DNA of 46,285 nt, taken from positions 1 through 46,285 of the forward strand of contig JAUWUS010000008.1 in assembly GCA_030617815.1 (NCBI GenBank), given 5' to 3'. Below are positions 40,007 through 46,285 of the stretch, one piece after another; position 1 is the first letter of the stretch; every line of letters begins with the position of its first letter. The notes beneath the pieces are model-generated. The model saw only the letters and a list, made by a program, of their open reading frames with translations, made no database searches and was not told the origin of the DNA. The stretch is from Gammaproteobacteria bacterium. GTDB taxonomy: Bacteria; Pseudomonadota; Gammaproteobacteria; UBA6429; Thiohalophilaceae. A program made the position numbers and the translations under genes.

Positions 40007-40960
40007 ATGAAAAAAGCATTAATATGCGGAATATCCGGGCAAGATGGCGCATATCTATCCAAGCTATTATTAAGCAAAGGATATGAAGTATATGGAACCT
40101 CACGTGATGCCCAGATGTCATATTTTAAAAATTTGAAATGTCTGGATATTTACCATTCAATAAATTTTGAATCCATGTCTTTAAATGATTTCAGAAGTGT
40201 TTTACAGGTTTTAATAAAAGTTGAGCCAGATGAAGTTTATAACCTCGCAGGCCAAAGCTCTGTAGGTCTTTCATTTGAGCAACCAGTAGAAACCCTGGAA
40301 AGTATTAGTGTCGGCACCTTAAATTTGCTGGAAGCAATTCGTTTTACTGGCAAAAAAATTAAATTTTATAATGCAGGTTCAAGTGAATGTTTTGGTGATA
40401 TTGGTGAAAATGCAGCCGATGAAAATACACCATTTAGACCAAGAAGTCCCTATGCGGTTGCAAAATCTGCAGCTTTTTGGGAAGTAGCAAATTACCGTGA
40501 AGCTTATGGATTATTTGCCTGTTCCGGGATTCTTTTTAACCATGAATCTCCCTTACGACCTGAAAGATTTGTCACAAGAAAAATAATATCATCAGCTTGC
40601 CGAATTGCTGCTGGCAAACAGACTGAACTTCATCTTGGGAATATATCGATAAAACGTGATTGGGGATGGGCGCCTGAGTACGTTGATGCGATGTGGCGAA
40701 TGTTGCAGCAAAACCAGCCGGATGATTTTGTTATTGCCACAGGTGAAAGTTATTCTTTACAGGAGTTTGTAGAAACTGCTTTTCGCGAATTAAAACTGGA
40801 TTGGCAAGAGTTTGTGGTTGCTGACTCCAGTTTATTACGTCCTACTGATTTAGCTGTTAGTAAAGCGAATCCCTCAAAAGCCATGAATATACTTAACTGG
40901 CAAGCCAAAAACAAAATGAAAGATGTCGTTAGCATGATGGTAAAAGAAGAAAACCAATAA
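40007..40960 (+). CDS. gmd: GDP-mannose 4,6-dehydratase-like NAD-sugar dehydratase
   Basis: Short-chain dehydrogenase/epimerase that makes GDP-4-keto-6-deoxymannose, the precursor of fucose/rhamnose-type sugars. 317 residues, shorter than typical GMD (about 345-370). Motifs: GISGQDGAYLSKLLL (8-22), NLAGQSSVGLSFEQP (79-93), NAGSSECFG (122-130), YAVAK (Tyr149-Lys153), FNHESPLRPERFVTRKI (177-193), KRDWGWAPEYVDAMW. RHESP/HE-SPLR is the GMD hallmark. It stands alone with no mannose or fucose genes beside it, so its pathway is encoded elsewhere. AAGGG RBS present. Related RMD/GMD subtypes cannot be excluded. Confidence 0.85.
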   Translation: MKKALICGISGQDGAYLSKLLLSKGYEVYGTSRDAQMSYFKNLKCLDIYHSINFESMSLNDFRSVLQVLIKVEPDEVYNLAGQSSVGLSFEQPVETLESISVGTLNLLEAIRFTGKKIKFYNAGSSECFGDIGENAADENTPFRPRSPYAVAKSAAFWEVANYREAYGLFACSGILFNHESPLRPERFVTRKIISSACRIAAGKQTELHLGNISIKRDWGWAPEYVDAMWRMLQQNQPDDFVIATGESYSLQEFVETAFRELKLDWQEFVVADSSLLRPTDLAVSKANPSKAMNILNWQAKNKMKDVVSMMVKEENQ

Positions 40961-40992
40961 AACATGTTATTTTATTTAAATACAGTTAAAGC

Positions 40993-42237
40993 TCAGGGCA
41001 ATATTTTTTCATTAGCATATAAAGATTCAATTGTTTCGCGTTCACGCACAACATGTACTTTATCACCATCCACCATAATTTCTGCAACACGTGGACGGGT
41101 ATTGTAGTTTGAACTCATGGTAAAACCGTAAGCACCGGATGAACGTACCGCAAGCAGATCGCCTGCTTCGAGTATTAACTCACGATCTTTGCCCAGGAAA
41201 TCACCGGTTTCACATATCGGGCCAACAATATCGTAACATTCACTACGACCGTCTTTTTTATTTACCGGAATAATGTCCTGCCATGCACTGTATAACGCCG
41301 GACGCATGAGATCATTCATTGCGGCATCAACAATAGCAAAATGTTTTTCGCCATTATTTTTTAGAAACTCAACTTGTGTCACTAGTATACCCGCGTTACC
41401 TGCTATAGCTCTTCCAGGTTCAATCAAAATTTGTAATTCACGCCCTGCAAGTTTTTCCGATAATGCTTTAGCATACTCAGCAGGCAAAGGAGGAGTCTCA
41501 TCACGATATTGAATGCCCAGGCCACCGCCTAAATCAAGATGGTGAATATTAATATCCATCTCGGCAAGTTGATCAATTAAAGTCAATACGCGATCTAATG
41601 CATCGAGAAAGGGACGCGTTTCGGTTAATTGTGATCCAATATGGCAATCAACACCTTCTATTTTCAGATTAACCATTTTACTGGCGCGTTCATATATTTC
41701 TGATGCACGAGTTATATCGATACCAAATTTATTTTCTTTGAGTCCAGTCGAAATATAGGGATGTGTTTTCGCATCAACATCCGGATTCACACGTATGGAT
41801 ATTGGCGCAATACAACCCATTTCACCGGCAACATCATTTAATAAAATAAGCTCCGCTTCTGACTCTACATTAAAACAACGAATACCCACGCCTAATGCGC
41901 GGCGCATTTCTGTTGCTGTTTTGCCTACACCGGAAAATACTATTTTTCCTGGCTCACCGCCCGCAGCAAGTACCCGCTCCAGCTCGCCACCGGAAACAAT
42001 ATCAAAACCAGAACCTGTTTTTGCTAATATATTCAAAACCGCTAAATTTGAATTAGCTTTTACCGCGAAACAAACCAAATGATCATGTGCTGATAAAGCA
42101 TCGTCAAAAGCACGCCAATGGCGCTCAAACGTTGCACGCGAATAAATGTAACACGGCGAACCATGCTCTTTAATAATGTCTTCAATCGCAACATCTTCGG
42201 CAAATAACCGATTATCACGATAGCTAAAATAGTCCAT
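40993..42237 (-). CDS. lysA: Diaminopimelate decarboxylase
   Basis: PLP-dependent final step of lysine synthesis. 414 residues with the PLP lysine in CFAVKANSN (Lys60), HIGSQ, LDLGGGLGIQY, EPGRAIAGNAG and catalytic CETGD. Minus strand, downstream of lptM with 38 nt between, the usual lptM-lysA pairing. The gap contains a perfect 18-bp palindrome; only a weak GGG serves as Shine-Dalgarno. dapF, normally next, is 6 kb away. Confidence 0.97.
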   Translation of the reverse strand: MDYFSYRDNRLFAEDVAIEDIIKEHGSPCYIYSRATFERHWRAFDDALSAHDHLVCFAVKANSNLAVLNILAKTGSGFDIVSGGELERVLAAGGEPGKIVFSGVGKTATEMRRALGVGIRCFNVESEAELILLNDVAGEMGCIAPISIRVNPDVDAKTHPYISTGLKENKFGIDITRASEIYERASKMVNLKIEGVDCHIGSQLTETRPFLDALDRVLTLIDQLAEMDINIHHLDLGGGLGIQYRDETPPLPAEYAKALSEKLAGRELQILIEPGRAIAGNAGILVTQVEFLKNNGEKHFAIVDAAMNDLMRPALYSAWQDIIPVNKKDGRSECYDIVGPICETGDFLGKDRELILEAGDLLAVRSSGAYGFTMSSNYNTRPRVAEIMVDGDKVHVVRERETIESLYANEKILP

Positions 42238-42254
42238 AAAAAACCCGGAATTGC

Positions 42255-42272
42255 GACACCTACGTAGGTGTC
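42255..42272. promoter_or_regulatory. Perfect 18-bp palindrome upstream of lysA
   Basis: GACACCTACGTAGGTGTC reads the same on both strands with no loop, between the lptM stop (42276) and lysA start (42237). It could be a protein-binding site or, in RNA, a small hairpin near the lysA start. Confidence 0.6.
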
Positions 42273-42275
42273 TGT

Positions 42276-42416
42276 TTAAAGTGATTGTTGCAGCTGTTTA
42301 CCTGCATCTTTTGGTATATATAAAGGGCCTTTTTTCCCGCAGCCACTTAACATGCTGCCTATGCCCAAAATCACCACGAGTAGGATCATTATTGCCTGTG
42401 GCCAGCAAATTCGCAT
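42276..42416 (-). CDS. lptM: Small lipoprotein LptM (YifL family)
   Basis: 46 residues on the minus strand. It has a hydrophobic signal (about 8-22), lipobox LSGC with Cys26, then the family hallmark GCGKKGPLYIP (25-35). In E. coli LptM assists maturation of the LptD/LptE outer-membrane LPS translocon. A good RBS (GGGAG, 42430-42426) and a sigma-70 promoter lie upstream, and lysA follows, the conserved arrangement. Length and motifs make the call secure despite its small size. Confidence 0.93.
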   Translation of the reverse strand: MRICWPQAIMILLVVILGIGSMLSGCGKKGPLYIPKDAGKQLQQSL

Positions 42417-42459
42417 GATTTATGACTCCCTATATCGAACATGGTTTAAAATCACTAAA

Positions 42460-42488
42460 ATTATACGCGTTCCCCACCGGCTTGACTA
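42460..42488 (-). promoter_or_regulatory. Sigma-70 promoter for lptM-lysA
   Basis: Minus strand: -35 TAGTCA (42488-42483, 4/6), 17-nt spacer, perfect -10 TATAAT (42465-42460). Leader about 36 nt with RBS GGGAG. Confidence 0.7.
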
Positions 42489-42576
42489 TTTCCTGCAACA
42501 GATATTACGCGTTAAACTGAGGTTACAAAGCATTCCCGTTATACAACGGCATATTGACTAACAACAGGTTATTTTT

Positions 42577-44523
42577 TTGCGCATACACAGCCACATTTTT
42601 ATTTCCGTCTTTTTTGCCACCGTTGTGCCACTGCTGGCACTGGCTTTAGCCGCGAGCTATTACAACGAATACAGCTACCAACGTGAAATCAAACGTGAAA
42701 TTACCGCCAGTCTTAATAGTGTCACTACCGAGATTGCGCATGAATTACAAAACTCACGAAACCTGGTACTCGGTATTTCTCGCGCAACGGCGATTAAAGC
42801 ATTCATGCCTATTCTCGAATCGGTTGCTGCAGATGAAAATCATCCCAGTCTTCGTCTCTTGCGCCGAAAAATTAATAGATACCTTGAAGGTTTTCAAACA
42901 ATTATTCCGGGTGAATTTATATTACGTATACTTGACTATCGCGGCGACACTCTTGTTAAGGTAACGCATAACAAAACCGGTCAGCCGCAATATGAAAGTT
43001 TGCATGGAATTAATTATGTTGAGCATCAAATTTCCACCCCCGCTTTTATTAAAACACTGGAAAAACTACCCCGTGATGAAGTCAGTTTTTTTTCCTTACC
43101 ACACCATGCTTTAAAAAATGAAACCAACATTGCCCGACCACTGCTTGATTACGTTGTGCCCCTCTATAATAATAAGAACAAATGGTTAGGCTCTTTAGTT
43201 GTCACACTCAGCGGCGAACAAATTGATCATATCGTTAATAATGTTACCCGCTTATATAAAGGCAAGTTACTTATTGCTGAAAATAATCCTGATAATGTAA
43301 ACCGCCATAGTTTATTAATTTATGACGAAATAAATAATTTATACCTTGCACAAAATCGAACTTCTGCCAAAATTTTACAACCACAATTAAGCGCTTTATT
43401 AATTGGTGAAGATTTGCAAAATACAGAAGGATTTATTAAACAAAATAACTCCCTTATTTATTATTCTGAATTTTTTCCTTATCCCAACCGTTTAATCGGC
43501 TGGGTTATAGCAACACAAATAGATGAGAAAATATTACTGGCGCCTTTTGCAAATAATCGAATAGCAATCGGGCTTTATGCTGCAACCGCATTATTATTCA
43601 CACTAATCATGACCGGCTTTGCCGTAAGAAAAATATCACAACCTATTTGTAATTTAGCTTCGCAACTTAAAAATTTTGCTGATGGTGATTATGGGCAACG
43701 CGCTAATACACAACAAACAATCGCAGAAATTGAAACGCTCTCATCATCTTTTAACTATATGGCCGACACCCTGGTACAGACACAAAGCCAACGTGATAAA
43801 GCACAAAACATGGCGTTACAAAACAATAAACTTGCCAGCATAGGGCAAATGGCAGCGGGTATCGGCCATGAAATAAATAACCCACTCAATAATATTTTGT
43901 CATACAGCAAACTGATTAGTCGTGCAATTGCAAAAAATGCCGCAGATATTGACACAAAAAGCTTATCCAACATGCAGCAGGATATTGATTCTTTACGCAG
44001 TGAAACCTTACGCGCTTCCGAAATCATTAAAGGCATTTTAAATTTCGCACGACAAATGCCACCACAATTAGAAACTTTTTCAATTAAGGAATGGTTAGAA
44101 AAATCAATTTTACTGGTACAACAAACCGCCAAAACACACCATATCGAGATCAACTTAAATTACCAGAGTGATGAGGTTTTTCTTGGAGATAAAGCACAAT
44201 TACAACAGGTTATTATCAATTTATTACTCAATTCGATTCAGGCCAGTACAAATAATGCCATTATTAATATCAACGTTAAATGCGACAAAAATCAGCTTGA
44301 AGTATCAATACAGGATCAAGGTTGTGGTATAAACGATGAAAACATTAATAATATTTACGATCCCTTTTTTACTACTAAAGAAGAAGGTGATGGAAGTGGT
44401 TTAGGTTTATCAATTAGTTTAGGTATAATTGAATCACACAATGGAAGCCTGACCATTAAAAATAATGCTGAAAATATTAAAGGCACAACGGCCACACTTA
44501 TTTTACCTGTGCAACATCATTAA
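42577..44523 (+). CDS. Membrane sensor histidine kinase (candidate sox regulator kinase)
   Basis: Sensor kinase of 648 residues from a TTG start (AACAGG upstream). TM1 about 7-27, a large periplasmic sensing region (about 28-327), TM2 about 328-349, HAMP (about 350-402), HisKA with MAAGIGHEINNPLNNI and phosphoacceptor His431, and HATPase with N-box (about 536-557), DQGCGIN (near 583) and GSGLGLSIS. The periplasmic part looks like a dCache-type sensor, but this is uncertain. It is followed after 9 nt by its NtrC-type regulator. Adjacent to soxY, its likely role is in sensing a reduced-sulfur signal, similar in layout to TspS of Acidithiobacillus; the ligand is not visible. Confidence 0.88.
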   Translation: MRIHSHIFISVFFATVVPLLALALAASYYNEYSYQREIKREITASLNSVTTEIAHELQNSRNLVLGISRATAIKAFMPILESVAADENHPSLRLLRRKINRYLEGFQTIIPGEFILRILDYRGDTLVKVTHNKTGQPQYESLHGINYVEHQISTPAFIKTLEKLPRDEVSFFSLPHHALKNETNIARPLLDYVVPLYNNKNKWLGSLVVTLSGEQIDHIVNNVTRLYKGKLLIAENNPDNVNRHSLLIYDEINNLYLAQNRTSAKILQPQLSALLIGEDLQNTEGFIKQNNSLIYYSEFFPYPNRLIGWVIATQIDEKILLAPFANNRIAIGLYAATALLFTLIMTGFAVRKISQPICNLASQLKNFADGDYGQRANTQQTIAEIETLSSSFNYMADTLVQTQSQRDKAQNMALQNNKLASIGQMAAGIGHEINNPLNNILSYSKLISRAIAKNAADIDTKSLSNMQQDIDSLRSETLRASEIIKGILNFARQMPPQLETFSIKEWLEKSILLVQQTAKTHHIEINLNYQSDEVFLGDKAQLQQVIINLLLNSIQASTNNAIININVKCDKNQLEVSIQDQGCGINDENINNIYDPFFTTKEEGDGSGLGLSISLGIIESHNGSLTIKNNAENIKGTTATLILPVQHH

Positions 44524-44532
44524 GGACATATT

Positions 44533-45870
44533 GTGAAGCAACAACAGCCCCGTATACTTTTTGTAGATGATGATCCGAATGCCGGTGAACTCATGTTACG
44601 TTTCAGTGAAGAGGCCAGCTATTCATGCACTGTTTTTCGCCTGCCTGAAATGGCACTTGAACACTTCAAAAAAGAAGGGGCTGATTTAATTGTCAGTGAT
44701 TTACGCATGCCTAAAATGACCGGCGTTGAATTACTTAAAGCAGTTAGAGAACATACCCCTGATATTCCTTTTATTATCATTACCGGTTATGCCAATGTTG
44801 ATGATGCTATCGATGCATTACGTTTAGGTGCTTCTGACTTTATAAAAAAACCATTTGATATGGATGAACTACAAATCCTTATTGAAAAAACATTAGGCCA
44901 TTATGCCTTGCTTGCAGAAAATCGTTTTTTAAAACGCCAGCTTACTATAGAACAAAGTAGCTTTGGCATGATTGGCTCATCTAAAAATATGCTGGAGGTT
45001 TATCAGCTCATTCAAAAAATTTCAGACATTCGCTGTAATGTGATTATTCAGGGTGAATCAGGCACAGGCAAAGAACTTGCAGCACGGGCGGTACATTTTG
45101 AAAGTCAGTTTGCTGATAAACCTTTTGTTGTTATTGATTGCGGCTCATTAACAGATACCTTGCTCGAAAGTGAATTATTTGGTCATGAAAAAGGCGCGTT
45201 TACCGGTGCGCAAAAAATGAAACAAGGCTTGCTTGAAATAGCTTCGGGCGGCACGGTTTTTCTGGATGAAATCGGTAATATTTCTGATGCCATGCAAACC
45301 AAACTCATGCGTGTTATTCAGGAAAAACAACTCACCCGTGTTGGTGGCACCAGGCCCATTGATATTGATGTGCGATTTATTGTTGCCAGCAATAAAGATC
45401 TTGAACGTATGGCTGTTGCAAATGAATTTAGGCACGATTTATATCACAGGCTTAATGTTGTGAAGTTAACCATGCCGCCTTTGCGTGAACACCGCGATGA
45501 TATTCCCCTATTAACTCAACATTTTATTGCGCTCTATGCCAAAAATTTCCAGCGTGATGTAAAAAGCTTTGACAGTGATGCAATGAAAAAACTCATTGCG
45601 CATGACTGGCCAGGTAATGTGCGTGAATTACAAAATTTAATAGAACGCTCTGTTGCCCTGGCCGACACACCCATCATGAAACTGGGAGAAATTAGTAGCT
45701 TACGTTCTACCGACACCATCGACAGTGATTTACCCTGTCTCGAAGAACTTGAGAGACGCTATATTTTAAAACTACTCAATCGCTTTAATGACAGCCGGGA
45801 CAAAACAGCAGAAATATTAGGCATTAATAAATCGACCCTGTGGAGAAAATTGCAGCAATACAAAAAGTAA
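44533..45870 (+). CDS. NtrC-family sigma-54 response regulator (TspR-like by context)
   Basis: 445-residue activator of RNA polymerase-sigma-54. GTG start with AAGGA 7 nt upstream. Receiver (1-120) with phospho-acceptor Asp56 in VSDLRMP and acidic VDDDP (11-15); AAA+ domain with Walker A GESGTGKE (174-181), sigma-54-contacting GAFTGA (221-226) and Walker [10 protein letters not shown] (241-249); Fis-type HTH at the C-terminus ([19 protein letters not shown], 422-440). Paired with the upstream kinase. A sigma-54 promoter and enhancer-like repeats lie between it and soxY, so soxY is its most likely target. Confidence 0.93.
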   Translation: MKQQQPRILFVDDDPNAGELMLRFSEEASYSCTVFRLPEMALEHFKKEGADLIVSDLRMPKMTGVELLKAVREHTPDIPFIIITGYANVDDAIDALRLGASDFIKKPFDMDELQILIEKTLGHYALLAENRFLKRQLTIEQSSFGMIGSSKNMLEVYQLIQKISDIRCNVIIQGESGTGKELAARAVHFESQFADKPFVVIDCGSLTDTLLESELFGHEKGAFTGAQKMKQGLLEIASGGTVFLDEIGNISDAMQTKLMRVIQEKQLTRVGGTRPIDIDVRFIVASNKDLERMAVANEFRHDLYHRLNVVKLTMPPLREHRDDIPLLTQHFIALYAKNFQRDVKSFDSDAMKKLIAHDWPGNVRELQNLIERSVALADTPIMKLGEISSLRSTDTIDSDLPCLEELERRYILKLLNRFNDSRDKTAEILGINKSTLWRKLQQYKK

Positions 45871-45879
45871 ATTTTTAAC

Positions 45880-45923
45880 CGTGCATTTTTTTATTTGCAA
45901 TCTCTATCGTGCATTTTGCATGA
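45880..45923. promoter_or_regulatory. Candidate enhancer (UAS) for the sigma-54 activator
   Basis: CGTGCATTTT occurs twice in direct order, at 45880-45889 and 45908-45917, 28 bp apart. The second copy is part of a near-perfect inverted repeat TCGTGCATTTTGCATGA (45907-45923, one mismatch in the 7-bp arms). They lie about 65-105 bp upstream of the -24/-12 element, the usual distance for NtrC-type enhancers. Confidence 0.55.
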
Positions 45924-45985
45924 CATAATGTCCCTTTCCCACCACATAAATCATTTAACTCTTTGAATTAACATCTTTTTTATTC

Positions 45986-46002
45986 TTGGCCTGTTCCTTG
46001 CT
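45986..46002 (+). promoter_or_regulatory. Sigma-54 (-24/-12) promoter of soxY
   Basis: TTGGCCTGTTCCTTGCT: the GG (45988-45989) and GC (46000-46001) are separated by exactly 10 nt, the invariant sigma-54 spacing. Start expected near 46013, giving a leader of about 24 nt with AGGAGGA at 46024-46030. Confidence 0.75.
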
Positions 46003-46036
46003 CTATATTTAAATACGTTTATTAGGAGGAAACCAT

Positions 46037-46285
46037 ATGCAACGTAGAACATTTATGAAAGGCACACTCGCGGCAAGCGGTGTTGCAGTTGCTGTTAGCG
46101 CGGGTTTATTAAGCCCTCGTGCAGTATTAGCTGCCTGGCCGAAATCGGCGTTTGGCGCCAAGTCTGTCCCTGATGCTTTAAGTGGCTTAGGTGTAGACAC
46201 AACATCAACCAGTGGCGACATTAAAATCAAAGCCCCTGATATTGCTGAAAACGGCGCGGTTGTACCGGTAACAGTGTCAACATCC
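46037..46285 (+). CDS. soxY: Thiosulfate-oxidation carrier protein SoxY, 5' part only
   Basis: First 83 codons; the gene runs off the window. SoxY carries sulfur intermediates on a C-terminal GGCGG cysteine in the periplasm, as SoxYZ. Seen here: Tat signal with RRTFMKG (3-9), hydrophobic core and AxA-like cleavage near residue 32, then AWPKSAFGAKSVPDALSGLG and IKIKAPDIAENGAVVPVTV, the conserved SoxY N-terminal part. The carrier cysteine lies beyond the edge. Excellent RBS AGGAGGA. The gene follows the kinase/regulator pair and a sigma-54 promoter. Confidence 0.92.
   Translation, partial: MQRRTFMKGTLAASGVAVAVSAGLLSPRAVLAAWPKSAFGAKSVPDALSGLGVDTTSTSGDIKIKAPDIAENGAVVPVTVSTS

Noticed and set aside
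42352-42561. 69-codon plus-strand open frame
   Set aside because: It overlaps lptM, its promoter and RBS on the other strand, has no RBS and resembles no protein.

Overview
The window looks like an AT-rich (roughly 40% GC by eye) gammaproteobacterial chromosome carrying core housekeeping genes, type IV pilus assembly genes, and the start of a sox (thiosulfate oxidation) locus at the right edge. The gene order rpmE - nuclease - malic enzyme - PBP1a - pilMNOPQ - aroK - aroB - damX-like - gltB - gltD - hemE matches, from memory, the Pseudomonas/Chromatiales arrangement. Together with SoxY this suggests a sulfur-oxidising gammaproteobacterium (Chromatiales/Thiotrichales-like). No rRNA, tRNA, CRISPR array, transposase or phage gene was seen.

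Layout. 1-3.4 kb: rho with its terminator, a DUF3135 gene, rpmE, and a secreted thermonuclease whose signal-peptide codons contain the rpmE terminator. 3.4-8 kb: malic enzyme, then a conserved hypothetical and PBP1a on the minus strand. 8-13.2 kb: pilMNOPQ with promoter and terminator. 13.3-18.7 kb: aroK, aroB, a dGTPase-like HD hydrolase, a stand-alone WGR protein and a DamX-like AAA/IPT/double-SPOR protein. 18.7-26.9 kb: gltB, gltD, a 150-bp inverted-repeat element abutting hemE, hemE, and a DUF2797 zinc protein. 26.9-31.9 kb: a minus-strand operon of TetR, RND/MMPL exporter, LolA-like periplasmic protein and outer-membrane beta-barrel, with a perfect operator-like inverted repeat over the tetR promoter. 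31.9-35.2 kb: a small secreted protein, then a CoA-binding protein-dapF-DUF484-xerC operon. 35.3-41 kb: a plus-strand block (cvfB, HD-GYP, recQ, DUF2007, gmd-like) that separates dapF from lptM-lysA. 41-42.4 kb: lysA and the small lipoprotein gene lptM. 42.6-46.3 kb: sensor kinase, NtrC-type sigma-54 activator, candidate enhancer sites, a -24/-12 promoter, and soxY running off the window.

The most interesting system is the right end: a histidine kinase and sigma-54 activator directly followed by repeated CGTGCATTTT sites and a well-spaced GG-N10-GC promoter in front of soxY. This predicts two-component, sigma-54-dependent control of thiosulfate oxidation, similar in layout to the TspS/TspR system known in Acidithiobacillus. 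The second is the TetR/RND/LolA-like/beta-barrel operon, which looks like an envelope-spanning route for an unknown hydrophobic substrate.
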